Positions 36,200 to 48,139 of a stretch of 64,000 bases of DNA are shown piece by piece (the first letter of the stretch is position 1; every line of letters starts with the position of its first letter). This DNA comes from Ctenosaura bakeri (Eukaryota; Chordata; Lepidosauria; Squamata; Iguanidae). The DNA lies in assembly GCA_948474755.1 (NCBI GenBank), contig CAOLHI010000491.1, positions 310,001 through 374,000 on the forward strand, read 5' to 3'. Under the pieces are notes generated by a model that saw only the letters and a list, made by a program, of their open reading frames with translations, was not told the origin of the DNA and made no database searches. A program made the translations under genes and the position numbers.

Positions 36200-36360
36200 T
36201 GAAGTTATTCTGACAGCTGAGCAGAAAATGTCACAAGTCTCCTTCTCTTTTCCTGGCAGTAAAAGTACAGCAATATGACATCAGATTGCTCACATTTTGC
36301 TTCTCTTTCATGATGTCGCAGACCTACTTCTTGAGGTTGCTCCCTCACTTTGCCTAATGC
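36200..36360. repeat. Dispersed repeat of unknown class, copy 3 of 3
   Basis: AGCAGAAAATGTCACAAGTC, CTTTTCCTGGCAGTAAAAGTAC and CTTTCATGATGTCGCAGACC line up with 14,437-14,580. Confidence 0.55.
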
Positions 36361-37512
36361 TAGAGGTGGTTCTGGCCCTTCAAAACTTTATGCGTGACTT
36401 TATTTCATAACCTAGTGGCTTCTACCCAGTGTTCTGATGTGATTTCACATTGTTTGTACACGCCTTTGTGTGTGATACTAAAATATGTTCAGCACTTGTT
36501 GATACTGAAAAGAATGGAGATCATTCTTGTTTATACAGCCTTAATTCAGGGACGGGAATCATGTGGACCACCAGATGTTGGATTGCAAACCCCAGCATTT
36601 TCCATCATCTACTGTACTTCTGGGAACTGCAGTGCAATAATATCTGAACTGCTGCTTGATTTCCGCCCCTGCATTAATCCTTTTGGTAGCCCCAAGTAGA
36701 TCCATTGAATTAACTGTTTAATGGTGAGTCAGACTTATGAAAATTTCACTGATTCACTGTGTCTACTTGGGATTACACAGGGTTTCATCTGAAAAGCTGA
36801 CTGTGAAGTTTTGGCTAGTGGCATTGCTCTAAAATACCTCATTATATATGGATTCTTTTAGTTCTCCACGTTGCTGCTGTATTTAGAGTTTATTATCAAA
36901 TTGATGTAGGTGTTTGTTTAGCCATTCAAATAAACCATGTTGTGTGGTTGTGTTTAAACTCCTGTATATTAACCTTACAACTTCTGCTTATAGTGAGGTA
37001 TAGTTTTGAAGAGAAGAAGGTGCTAGACTTAAACAAATTTATCCTGAATTTTAGTGTGTCAACTAATTTTCTTTCTTTCTTATCTTACTTACAAGTACAC
37101 TGGAACCTCTAGAAAGAAATGAAAAATAGCTTAAAATAAAAAGGTACCACAATGATTATGGGCTGGTAGTTTCCTTTAATTGTTTTCTGAGACAATGAAC
37201 TGCAATCTATTTTCAATGCACATATTTGGGTAGAATTTTAGAGAAGGAAAATATGCATCAGCCTGTTTTGAGAATGGCAGGCCAGCGGGCTAGCATTCTT
37301 TGGAGATCTAATCTGATATCTAAGTTAATGCCATTTGCTGGATATCTAATCAGGAATAAACTTTACAGTAAGGGTTGCTTCTAGTAAATTTGTAAAGTGG
37401 GGAAAAGTGTGATTCTCTTGATGGGTTGCAATTCCCACCTTCTGTACCTGGGTAGACTATTGGGAAGGAATTGCAGTTTCAATTAATGGAGAGCCACAGT
37501 TGTTCACAGCTG
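36361..37512. other. Intron 1, unassigned
   Basis: 36,560-36,650 has a weak foldback-like pair (GATGTTGGATTGCAAACCCC and TCTGGGAACTGCAGTGC). Otherwise nothing supported. Confidence 0.35.
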
Positions 37513-37729
37513 GGACCTTTTCATACTACACAGTCATAAGATTCCAACTTTAACTCCCAAGGTTCCATCTTAGGGAATTCTGAGATTTGCAGTTTAGGGA
37601 GGAACGCTTAACATTGTCAGTCAGAAAGCTCTAGTGTCTCCCCAAACTACAATCCACAGGACTGTGCAGGATGCAAACATGGCACCCGAAGTGGAATCAT
37701 CGTGCTATAATTTTGTAGTGTGAATGTCC
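37513..37729. mobile_element. Old GGAC-ended foldback element
   Basis: Left GGACCTTTTCATACTACAC; right GTAGTGTGAATGTCC. Inner blocks are AGATTTGCAGTTTAGGGAGG and GTGGAATCATCGTGCTATAA. The flanks CTG and CTA differ by one base. The spelling at the end differs from the GGCC of the younger copies. Confidence 0.65.
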
Positions 37730-38210
37730 CTAGGATGTAGGTTTGCAGCCCAAAGTTCCATCAGATAATTTAGTGGGGGGAAAAATTACTCAAATTCTAT
37801 ATGCAGGATGCTGACTCTGAAACTGATCTTGAAGATAGATAAATAAACAGAATGAAAGTTTTATTTTTTTATTGTGTTGATGAGTGAGGCAACGTTTTTA
37901 AAAAAATTAAAGCTACTCTGTTTACAAGCCCCTTTTTATTTTTTTTTAAAAAATCTCTCTGTATATTATGTAAATAATTTTGTGTGCAGAAAAGTGCGGA
38001 AAGATCTATAGAAAAATAAAAATAAAGCCTTTCTATAACATCAGCCATTATTCCTCTAGTTTATGTAGGACACAGGCTCCCAAGCCGTCTTCCATTTGCC
38101 TGTCTTAAAGGTGCTCCCCACAACCTCCCCCCGTCACATAGTCCTATTATGGTGACAGGCTGCTATGCCAGGACTAATCCAAGCACAACATCAGAGTGTG
38201 TTCAAGGAAT
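37730..38210. other. Intron 1, unassigned
   Basis: AT-rich with several A and T runs. No supported feature. Confidence 0.35.
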
Positions 38211-38211
38211 G

Positions 38212-39010
38212 TTAGTTAGTTAGTTAAAAGTTTATTGATTAGTCAATTGACCATATCAAACAATTAACAGCAAACATGATAAAATGTAAAAGCACAATAC
38301 ATAGGATACAATGCATAAAATGTCATGGAATAAGATAAATTAGACAAAATAGAATGGCATATATTATATTAATTAAATTAATAGTAATAAGTTATTGTTT
38401 TATAATAGACTAAAAGGTAATAAAATACAGAACCAGCGTATGTTTAGATAAGTTCATCACCTTTACATGCAACCCCGATATGCTCGATAAAACATGTTCT
38501 CAGTTGAATAGCCCTACCTATGAATTTAGCAGTTCCAGTTGCAACATATGTATTTGTACCTTGAAGGAAGTGTGCTAACCGTTTATTATGGTCCCAGTGT
38601 GTAATTTTGTCGAGTATTGTCTGTAGGTACTGGGCCCTTACTGTGTCATATACTTTGCAGCTGAATAGAACATGCTCAGTATCTTCTATTTCAGATGCCC
38701 CACAGACACATGTTCTCTCAATATATGGCACTTGATGAAATCGTCCATATCTGACCATGGAATCTACCTGCACAAATCTTGCTTTGGTTAAAGCTGTTCT
38801 ATGATATTGGGTCAGGCCCATTGTCAGAGATTTTTCTATTTGAAAGGACTTTTTATTTTGGGCCAACCATTTCATCGACCTAATATTCGCAAGTGTCTCA
38901 ATATCAATTTGGGCATTTACATCCATAACTCTTTGTTTAAATATTCCTATGGCCTGATGTCTAACCGAGAATAGATGTTGTATTGAAAAATAAGATGTGC
39001 GATAATTTGA
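38212..39010 (-). mobile_element. 3' end of a non-LTR retrotransposon, family uncertain
   Basis: On the minus strand an ORF2 C-terminal piece is followed by about 230 bp of 3' UTR and a (TAAC)n tail (GTTAGTTAGTTAG at 38,212-38,225). A short tandem-repeat tail is seen in several LINE clades, such as CR1, I/Vingi and R4. The 5' end is truncated near 39,010. Confidence 0.65.
38444..38926 (-). pseudogene. LINE ORF2 C-terminal fragment with Cys/His motif
   Basis: 160 codons open on the minus strand. Residues of note: a basic Arg-Tyr-Gly-Arg-Phe stretch, then ERTCVCGASEIEDTEHVLFSC, a C-x-C-G ... H-x4-C knuckle, followed by YDTVRAQYL. This layout (R-x-G-R-F, C-x-C-G, D-T-E-H-V-L-x-x-C) is the C-terminal zinc-knuckle region found after the reverse transcriptase in several non-LTR elements. 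It is not the CR1 or L1 version. The catalytic domain is missing, so it cannot work on its own. The frame is clean for 480 bp, so it may be fairly young. Confidence 0.65.
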
Positions 39011-39865
39011 TAAAACTGGCTAACCCGTGTTCAAGCAATGTGTGATGTGGGATACACAGTCATGTGACTGCATGGGCTGGGCTTACCCTTGGTTGTGGAT
39101 GGTTCCAGCCCCTTGTTCCCATCACTGACATCCCCATATTCAAGGCCAATTAGACCTTGAATGTACCTTAACCATACAGGTGGATTCTTGTGGGATCATT
39201 TTAATTTTATAGGCCTCCAAACTGAGAGCCTCTTTCTTGAATGCCTGCATGTGAAGTAGAAGTGAAGAGAGATATACTAATAAATGGACATGATATGAAG
39301 CTGTGGCCCAATGAAATAATTAAAGGTCAATTCTTAAGTAGCAGAACTTGATAAAAGTTACGTTTTTGGCTTACAGTTCTCAAAATTCCCCAGCCATCCT
39401 AGCAATGTTGGCTATTGAATTCTTGGGGTTTATCCTAGAATGTAAATTCTCCAAGCTCTGCCAAGCAGTTCCAGTTTCATTGTCTGGAATGGAACTAAGA
39501 CTTGTGAAAACCACAACACTGTCTTTTTTTGTGGGAAGGCCCTAATTAGATAAGGCTCCCAGTGTTGGAAAAACCTACTGTTAATTTCTGGTGTTTTGTG
39601 TGAGCACTGGCTATGTTACAACACTTCTGGGGAATTTCAAGAGTTTTGACAGTAGCATGTGTGGATAGTTGGGACAACAATAGGCTTTTGGCAATGGGGA
39701 GAGTCAGACCATTCAAGAATTGAGGTGAAATGAATTAGACCAGTGCAGCAATGGGGCATCCTAGTGGAGAAAGAGGAGTCTGATATGATCTCAAACTAGG
39801 ACTTTGCTTTCTCGCAGATTATTTCCTTCAACAAAGGTAGATCTATCCAATTTGATTTCTTTTAG
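39011..39865. other. End of intron 1
   Basis: No repeat recognised. The last bases (TTTGATTTCTTTTAG) form a good polypyrimidine tract and acceptor for the exon at 39,866. Confidence 0.5.
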
Positions 39866-39996
39866 GTAATCCAGTGCCTAAATTTACCCCCAGCCCTGAT
39901 AAAATTGAAATTCCACGAGGAACTCTCCCTAATATGTTTACAAAGGAGCCTGTGAACTTCACACCAGATAGAAACAGTTACAAGTGTACAAAGCAG
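39866..39996 (+). CDS. Second coding exon of unrecognised gene
   Basis: The exon is bounded by TTTCTTTTAG (acceptor, ends 39,865) and CAG/GTTTTT (a weaker donor, 39,997). It has 131 bases: two to complete the split glycine codon, then 43 open codons ending in phase 0. The reading runs NPVPKFTPSPDKIEIPRGT and later NMFTKEPVNFTPDRNSYKC. It is rich in Pro, Lys and Asn, with a repeated F-T-P pattern (KFTPSPDK, NFTPDRN) and no signal peptide or membrane segment. Taken with exon 1 it gives the first 48 residues. It looks like real coding sequence because splice sites, phase and composition agree, but I do not recognise the family. Confidence 0.68.
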
Positions 39997-40934
39997 GTTT
40001 TTGTATTTTCAGAATTTGCTTGTTCCCAGCAAGCTTATCTGTCATTGGGGTATGAGCTCAAAGGTTATCTTGATGGTTTGTCAATCTTCCTCCCATAACA
40101 TCTCAAAATAACGTGCAGGCTAAGATTGTCATCTCTCCCCCTGCCCCTTCTTAAGACTTACTTTCCTATTAAAGAGACCTGGGATCTTGAAAGCCTGCAC
40201 AAGACTTCTGGGTTGGCCTAACAAAAATCGCTTAGGTAGCAGGATGTGGAAGAACTACACATTCCCCACCCACCCTCCAAATAAATTTGAGAATTTGTCT
40301 CATGGACAAGTCAGCTGTGTTTTGCAAGGCAATTTTAGGATGGAACGTGGGCTCTTCATGCTGGCTTGTTTTTGTGGGGTGTTTTGTCTTTGAATCTCAG
40401 GTGCAACAGTGTAATTATTGGGATTTCTGGTGGATAGGTCCTTGTAGCTGGAATCCTGAAGCACAGTATCTGCCATACATCTGATAGGATGAGTTAGCAG
40501 TATGCTTCATGTGATACACTCTGATATATTAAAATCAGAACCTGGAAATGTTCCTTTTGGGTACTACATTGCTGACTGAGGAATACAAAGAGCTTTAGTA
40601 CAGAACAATATGTTTTTAAAGCTCTCATGAGAACAAAGACCACTGGTTTCAGCTCAAATTCTTGGTGGTGCTCAATGCTCAGTTGCAGACACTGTTGGAA
40701 TTCGATCCGTTCTGCCTGTGAGGCATGGAGTTAGTAACCAAGGGCGGCCCTCTGACCTCAGTAGGAAAGATTTAAGTCATACCACCTCGTCTACAGCTAT
40801 AACATTACGTTTTCACCAGGCCAGAAGTGAGTTCCAAGTAAACACAGGATTCCTCCCTGCTGACCTCTTGCTCCTTCTGCTGGCATGCTCCACTGATCTA
40901 AGGATTGTATTAGCAAAAGGGTATCCTTTGTTCT
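39997..40934. other. Intron or flank after exon 2, unassigned
   Basis: Open frames here (for example 40,718-40,957) lack support. No repeat named. Confidence 0.4.
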
Positions 40935-41340
40935 TAATTGCTATCAAGTCAGCTTAGACTTCTGGTGACAGTGTGATTGAGGACACTCTTGCAGACTCAG
41001 GGCCATGACTTCCTTTATTGAGTCTATCTACCCATAGCGTGGCCTTCCTTTTCCTACTGGCTTTTACTTTACCAAGCATTATTGTCATTTCTAATTAATG
41101 ATGTCATATTATGATATGTCTACAAATTATGAAACCATGGTTTAGTGATTTTGGCTTCTAGGGGGAGTTTAGGCTTGCTTTGCCCTTGGACCAATTCATT
41201 CATCTTTTTGGCAGTCCATGGTATCTGCAGAACTCCTCATCAGCACTACATTTCACATGACAGCATCAATTTTAACAATCTAATTTTTATACTCCACCAC
41301 AGGGATGTCTGTGAAGGATCCTTTCCTATTTTGGAGTAGG
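40935..41340 (-). mobile_element. Bov-B/RTE LINE fragment
   Basis: On the minus strand, with frame breaks, one can read IPWTAKKMNELV, then LEMTIMLGKVKASRKRKATL and WVDRLNKG. These match the C-terminal end of Bov-B ORF2 (VPWTARR.N, DSLEKTIMLGK, R-W-.-D). Sauria SINEs are thought to use Bov-B machinery, so its presence fits the SINEs here. Truncated at both ends and dead. Confidence 0.72.
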
Positions 41341-42125
41341 TATAGTCTGAACATAGGTTTATCATAATAGTTGGATTTTCATTAACTGCTCATCCCTCTA
41401 GGTTCTTCCTTTGACCAAAACTTGCCTTTTTGGGGCAATGTTTCTGTTTTGCTTTCCTATTCCCCTCCCACCTGCCCTCTGCAACAGGGTATATGGTATG
41501 TGTATGTCTAGATCAGGGTGGAGAAAGTCTGCCTTCCAGATGTTAGACTACAACTACTGGCATAGCCAGTGATAAGAAATACTGGAACTTGCACTCTGAC
41601 AATTTCTGAAGAGATGCACTTTGCTCATCTTGATACAAGTCAATTCCCTTGTTATTGCTGTTTCCCAGATTCAATATATTGGCCTAAATCTAGTTGCTAA
41701 TCCTGACTAGAATAGACACATTGAATCTGTAGAATTTACATATGTGTTGATTTACTTATCATTGATTCATTGATTCATTCAGTCCACACTAGTTGGAACC
41801 AGCAATTGGATTTAGGCCATTGTGTTTTAATTGTCCATCTTTTTATATATATTATATGTTACCCACTATGACTTTTTGAGATGGGATGGGGTGAAACCTA
41901 AATTACCTTCTTACATCAAAGGTTACAGAGGCAGGAAATAATCTTAGTGTAGATGCAGTTTTTTTAATCATTCTTATCTGAGATAACGAAAAGAATGAGG
42001 AATTATAAGGTATTATAAATCAGTATCCCAAAGCTGCTTTATTTAGCCATTTGAAAGCCCTGATCACAGAGGCAGGGCTTGAGATGTCAATACTGTGTGC
42101 TGGAAGGCAATAAGAATTCCTCTTA
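41341..42125. other. Unassigned sequence
   Basis: 41,515-41,630 has weak foldback arms (GATGTTAGACTACAACTAC; ACTGGAACTTGCACTC). The rest shows nothing I can support. Confidence 0.35.
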
Positions 42126-42607
42126 CACTTGGCCCTCCACATTCCCTAGGGTTAGGTTAGGGGTTCAGGATCCTCACAAAAGTGGGAAAATTGCAAATAT
42201 CAGAATGTGTGTGTGTGTGTCTGTGGAAAGGGAGCCAAGGCATGGTGGGAGAGCTGGCACCCAGGATCTAGACCAGGTCAAGGAAAGAGGAGGGAAAAGG
42301 GCTTGGCCCTCTCATACCCATCTCTCTCCTTGGGTGGAGGGTATCAGGAGAGGGCTTCTGGTGCTGAGAAATTGGATTGTGAGCTGTCCTTAGTTGGCCC
42401 AGCAACAGCAGCTGGTGGTAGTAGTGGTGGAGGAGGAAGAGGATCAGAAGAAGGTTTTTAAAGGGCTGTGTGGCCAGATCAGAGCTGCCAAGAGGGAAGG
42501 TTCCCCTGTAAAAGAGATGCTTGAGGTGGTGATGGGTTAGAGGTTGAAGAAACTTGCAAACAATCAAATCTATGAAAGTCAAACCCTCAAATGTGGAGGG
42601 CCAACTG
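42126..42607. mobile_element. Tigger-like non-autonomous transposon, copy 2
   Basis: 482 bp, inverted relative to the copies at 15.2 and 45.7 kb. The ends CACTTGGCCCTCCACATT and AATGTGGAGGGCCAACTG are the best preserved of the three. TA precedes the left end; TG follows the right (one change from TA). A GT run sits at 42,207-42,222. Confidence 0.82.
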
Positions 42608-45600
42608 TGTTTTGGACTGATATATATTGAACATGAGCTTTTAACCAAAATTATATGCTGAAGAAAAGGGAGAAATTATATGGATTGATCCATTGAGGAA
42701 TACTAACTATAACCAATTGAAGTTAAAAATGTCGATTTATGTCTCAGATCAAATGTTTTTTTCACTTGTTACTTTTCAGAAATTTGTCTCTGTATTTGCT
42801 TATTTGTTTTTATCAATGTACTTGCTACTGGTCTGAATATGTTTTTCAGCATACAGATATAGAAGACTACCTTGTGGATATGGAAACACAATGTTGTTTG
42901 AGTGGTTGTTCTAGGAAGTATAATAATCTTCCATGAAGGTGGGTGTGTCCCACTTGTAGGGGGGTTTGGAAACTTATTTCAGCTGCAGTATTCCATGATT
43001 ACCTGAGAGTAAAAACTGATAAGTCAATTTCTACTCCATTATAAATTTTGCATATCTTCATGTGTGACTCTGAGTAGCCTTATTTTGCATTTATCAGCAA
43101 GTTGTTTCCAACCAGCATGAAAATTCCTATTTAAATTTGTATTTCTGCATATATGTTCTCACACAGTAAGCATTTGTAAATATATTTGATCTCTGAGTGA
43201 GAATTTTAAATCCTAAAATATAGATCTTTGTAAGCATTTGGGTTTTTTTGTTTAAGTCACAAGCTATTTTGCAAATGCATTACAATGGCCTTAACATTAT
43301 AATCTCGATTCTTTATACCAAAGAATTATCATGAAAATCACCATTATGGCTTCGCTTGCCTTCTGTTCCGTTGCTGTGACATTCTTTCTTCTTTTGGACA
43401 AAGCCCTTCTGATCAAACCAGGGATGTCTCTTCCTAATGAGTTTGGGACCACCTGCAGCTCTGCCCAGCTGTGTAAACTGCATGGCAATCAGTCATCAAG
43501 AGGAGCTTGAAAAACAGCCTGCTTCTAAGTCAGGGATGATCCTTCCCACCTTACAATTTCAGGTTTATATCATCAGCAGTGAAATGCCGTCCTTGCTCAG
43601 TTTCTGTCAGAGAGCTGCAGTTGCATATGCTTTTGTTAGTTATTTATAGGATTATTCGTAGGTGTGAAAATACCCCCTCTCCCATTGATTTTTTGTCTTC
43701 TAAGTGTCCTGGTTTTTATGTGTTTGATGTTTACTGTAGAAGAGTATCAGAATGTGAATGAAGATAAGCAAAGAGAAAGCTTTATTTGTGAAGCTTATAT
43801 TGAGGAGGTTGTTTTTGGGTTTTTTTTTTAGATTTTTAGAATAATACTCAGTGCCTTTTATGGTAGCTTCTTAAGCTCTGGGGTGGTACCTAAATATTTG
43901 TGGATTGTTCATTTTTAACAGTCCTGCTTCCTCATTCAGAGATTAAAAACCAAAGGGTTTTCGATTAGTTAATGTAGTGTAGATTGAAGTCATATCTTGG
44001 CTGAATGAAGGGAAAAATATTTTTCATTAAAAACATTTAAACTGCATAATAACATCAAAAACAGAGTTCACTGTGGAAATTCTTTCACAGAGCTTGGGGA
44101 AGTTGCTATCTTTAGACTAAAGCTCCCAGAATCCCAAAACCAGTGTGACCAATGATGTCTCCTCCTTTCCAGAATCATCCTTTACAAACCTCTGAAACTT
44201 ATTTCCTTTGATATCTCTACCAAAATACTGTTGGTGATACATTTATGCTGGTGTTATTTTCTGCTGGCATTATGGGATGCTCCTAGGGTCTGCTCTGAAG
44301 CAACTGCTTGCTGCTGGCAGAGTGGCACTTCTGTATGAGTCTTCCAGCCTACAAGAACCAAGAGCCATCATGGTAAGGAAGTCCCTAGATATGGAATTAG
44401 CCATTCCCATAAGTCATAATTGTTGCAAGGATGGGACACATGCAACAACTTCAGCAATATAAAATCATTGTTAATAGAGAAATCTGATTTTTTTTTTCAA
44501 CTGCAGAGGTTTGGGAGAAGATTTCAGCAGGAAAGAAGCCATATTCCTGTCAGGAAATGTGTGTGGTCTGCGCAATAAAGCAAGTCGTTGCAGACCTCAG
44601 AGGTGCTGTGGTTGAAATCTCTGAAACGTAACAAAGATTTCCAAGGGGGACCCATAGGCAAGCAATGCCAGAACACATGCTTTGCATGCAGAAAGTCCCA
44701 ATTTCAGTTTCTGGCACCAACTTCCATTTAAAGAAGCCAGTGAGAACTTGTGTTACTTGTGATGAGTTGCTTTGGCAACTAGTTACTTTTTGTAGTCACG
44801 ATCTGGAATGATTTCCCTTTTTGCATGCTGCGACATAATTAGTTTTCTGCTTGATACTTGTTCTTGGGTTTCTTCTGACTCATTCTAAGCAATGAGAAGG
44901 AAAAGAGCACATGGGTGGCAACTGTGGTGACTGCTTGAGAGACGTAGTGCAGCTATTGAGGAACAAATGATCAAGCAACAATGTAAGGGGAGAGAGAGGA
45001 GACGCATGAAATGGTAAGCTAGAGACTTGGGTCAGAAAATAAAAATTTAGTCTTTCTTTTCTGTATTGCTCCCTTTTGCCCATGCGAAAGAGACTGTCCC
45101 CCCTCCGCCAAAAAGAGAATGAGAGAGACTGTGTGAAAGTCACCAAACAGTGGCACAGGGCATGCATGTGGACTGACTGAGTTGATATGAGCTGTGAGAA
45201 AGAGAGTTTAGAACAGAAAGGTCAAATTGAATGTCAGATTTAGAGCAGTTGTTTGGGGGACAGAGCCATGGGGTAAAAAGAGGGTTTGAGTGAGTGATTA
45301 CTTCTGGACACCTACTGAGAACATCTCTGTGTTGTTGCATGTAGTCTCCTATGCTGTACCCATGTGACTAGGGAAAATGAGTCCGGGCAGGTTAGTTCAT
45401 TCAGAATTATTATGATCAGAAATTGGTGGCAGGAACAAAAATAGAGAAAAAAATTGCTCTTATTTTTCAGTGGTACAGTAGTAGCACAATGGCAACATAC
45501 TGGTAACTAGTAATCCAGCAAGTTACTTTCTGGACACATTAACAGCAACAAGTAATGATCTGTTATGTGATCAGAGTAATGAGTAACACAATTAGTTTCT

Positions 45601-45652
45601 CTTAAAAAGTAACATTTCAAACTCTGGATCCAGTGGCATGTAACATGAAATA
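42608..45652. other. Unassigned sequence with possible cryptic exons
   Basis: No named repeat. Two stretches have exon-like edges: 42,847-42,936 (after TATGTTTTTCAG, ending in an in-frame stop) and 44,287-44,372 (before GTAAGG). Neither is convincing; see findings and rejected items. Confidence 0.3.
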
Positions 45653-46125
45653 CTGTCAGCCCTCCACATTTGCAGGTTTGATTTCCATGGATTTGATTAC
45701 TTGTGAATTTCTTCAACCTCTGCCCCCCTCCCCACCTCAGGTATTTCTTTTCCAGGGGAACCTTCCCTCTCAGCAGCTCCAATCAGGCAGTGCAGCCCTT
45801 TAAAAACCTGCCTCTGGTCCTCCTCCTCCTCCATCAGCCATTGCCTGGCCAGCTAAGTACAGCTCACAGCCCTCAGTGCCACAAGCCCTCCCCTGATGCC
45901 CCCAAACACTCAAGGAAGGAGATGGGCAAGAGACAGGAAGTATAGGACCACTATGCCAACCCACTCCCCTTCCCTCTCCTTTCCTTGACCCAATTTGGAC
46001 CCTGGCTACCTATTTTCTCTACCATACCTCAGCCCCTTCCTACACACCTATTTTGATATTTGCAATTTTTCCACTTTTGCAAGAGTCCTATGCCTCTAAC
46101 CCTAGAGAATGTGGAAGGGCAACTG
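45653..46125. mobile_element. Tigger-like non-autonomous transposon, copy 3
   Basis: 473 bp, flanked by TA on both sides (45,651-45,652 and 46,126-46,127). Ends CTGTCAGCCCTCCACATT and AATGTGGAAGGGCAACTG. Same orientation as the 15.2 kb copy. Confidence 0.82.
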
Positions 46126-46689
46126 TACTTCTGCCTGAGATCTTGCAAAATCTTTATCAGTCAAAACAGAGAATCTCCAGCTAAAAGACAGATATTTAAT
46201 CAGGGAACTGATTGTCAACAGAGAAAGGGCTTTTAATAATGTGCTGTTAACATTAGTTGCTTTTTAATAGACATGTTTTATACTTACTTTTACATTCTCC
46301 TGGTAGTTTAGTCACGTTTTAACTTTTTGTATGCTTTTAGTGACGTGAGGTTTTTTTATCTGTATCTGTTTTCATTTTTACAAATTGTCTTAAATACTAG
46401 AACTGGGGAGATGTCAGGATATAAATAATTCAAAGGAATAACAAGTGTTGATGATAAAACTGGGACTCAGAGTGGCTCACAACAAGACAAAACAAGTACA
46501 GGTTTTTTAAAAAAACTATATGGTTAAAACAGATTTTTTTAAAAAATTAAAACATAGTTAAAAACAAATGAAAAGCAGCTAATGCAAAAAAGAAAACAGT
46601 TCAGAAATCATTTGTTATAAAGTCAGTTCTCCACAGCCAATCAACAGCCTAAAACTTGCTGGAATAAAAAGCCCTTTGCCTGCTAACTT
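46126..46689. repeat. Old LINE-like 3' region, class uncertain
   Basis: 46,440-46,685 (GGGACTCAGAGTGGCTCACAA, poly-A-rich runs, then GGAATAAAAAGCCCTTTGCC) resembles a widespread sauropsid repeat also seen near 54,030-54,240 and 55,488-55,800. The CR1 that follows appears to have inserted into it. Confidence 0.4.
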
Positions 46690-47113
46690 AGAATCATAGA
46701 ATCATAGAAATTCAGAGTTGGAAGAGACCACACAGGCCATCCAGTCCAACCCCCTGCCATGCAGGAACACCCTCAAATCAATCCCGACAGATGGCCATCA
46801 AGCCTCTGCTTAAAAACCTCCAAGGAAGGAGACTCCACTACACTCCGAGGCAACAGATTCCACTGCCGGACAGCCCTGACTGTCAGGAAGTTCTTCCTGA
46901 GGTTCAGGTGGAATCTCCTTTCCTGCAGCTTGAATCCGTTGCTCCTTGTCCTGGTCTCTGGAGCAGCAGAAAACAAGTCCCCTCCTTCCTCTACGTGGCA
47001 TCCCTTCAAATATTTAAACATAGCTATCATGTCCCCTCTTAACCTCCTCTTCTGCAGACTAAACATACCCAGCTCTCTAAGTCTATCCTCATAGGGCATG
47101 ACTTCCAGGCCTC

Positions 47114-47872
47114 TCACCATTTGGTCGCCCTCCTCTGGACTTGCTCCAGCTTGTCAATATCCTTCTTGAATTGGGGTGCCCAGAACTGGACACAGTATTC
47201 AAGATGGGGTCTAACCAAAGCAGAGTAGAGTGGTACCAGTACCTCCCTCGATCTAGACACCATACTCCTATTTATGCAGCCGAGAATTGCATTGGCTTTC
47301 TTGGCTGCCGTGTCACACTGCTGTCTCATGTTCAGCTTGTGGTCTATGAAGACTCCTAGATCCCTTTCACACGTACTGCTATCCAGCCACGTGTCCCCCA
47401 TCCTATATTTCTGTATTCCATTATTTCTGCCCAAGTGTAGGACCTTACATTTCTCTCTGTTGAATTTCATTTTGTTCGCCCTGGCCCAGCTCTCCAATCT
47501 ATCCAGGTCATTTTGAATTTTGATCCTGTCCTCTGGCATATTAGCAATCCCTCCCAATTTGGTGTCATCTGCAAATTTGATGAGCGTGCCCTCTATTCCT
47601 TCATCCAAGTCATTGATAAAAATATTGAACAGCACTGGGCCTAGGACAGAACCCTGTGGCACCCCACTAGTCACTTCTCTCCAGGATGAAAAGCAGCCAT
47701 TCGTGATCACCCTTTGGGTTCGGTCGGTCAACCAATTACAAATCCAACTAACAGGAACCCTGTCCAGCCCACATTTTACTAGCTTCGTTGCAAGAATGTC
47801 ATGGGGAACTTTGTCAAAGGCCTTACTGAAATCGAGATATACTACATCCACAGCACTCCCTTCATCTATCAA
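47114..47872 (-). pseudogene. CR1 reverse transcriptase core
   Basis: 252 open codons in the palm and thumb region of the CR1 ORF2 polymerase, which copies element RNA at a nicked target. Motifs are intact: [10 protein letters not shown] (residues 11-20; first catalytic Asp is D14), [11 protein letters not shown] (69-79), [10 protein letters not shown] (99-108; catalytic pair D102-D103) and EKCKVLHLG. The open frame ends at ATKW followed by a stop. The next block (MPYEDRLRELGMFSL, EERRFHLN-like region, 47,120-46,773) continues in another frame, so one indel has broken the protein close to 47,116. Upstream codons continue to 48,140 in frame with a stop. Not functional without ORF2's N-terminal part. 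Confidence 0.88.
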
Positions 47873-48139
47873 GCTAGTAACTCTGTCATAAAAAGAGATA
47901 AGATTAGTCTGGCATGACTTATTTTTGAGAAATCCATGTTGACTTCTCGTGATTACCGCGTTGCTTTCTAAATGATTAGAAACTGATTGCTTAATGATCT
48001 GCTCCAGGATCTTTCTGGGTACTGATGTCAGGCTGACTGGGCGATAATTATTTGGGTCCTCTTTTTTTCCCTTCTTGAAGATGGGGATAACATTTGCTCT
48101 CTTCCAATCTGCTGGAACTTCTCCTGTCCTCCAAGATTT

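Noticed and set aside
38444..38926. Could be a host zinc-binding protein exon
   Set aside because: The C-x-C-G...H-x4-C block, the 3' UTR and the short tandem-repeat tail in the same orientation fit a truncated LINE better, and there are no splice sites.
44287..44372. Exon-like stretch with a strong GTAAGG donor (SALKQLLAAGRVALLYES)
   Set aside because: The acceptor is weak, and joining to exon 2 in its phase gives a stop after three codons. There is no other upstream exon to pair it with.
47520..47891. Plus-strand frame opposite the CR1 polymerase
   Set aside because: Antisense shadow of the CR1 reverse transcriptase.
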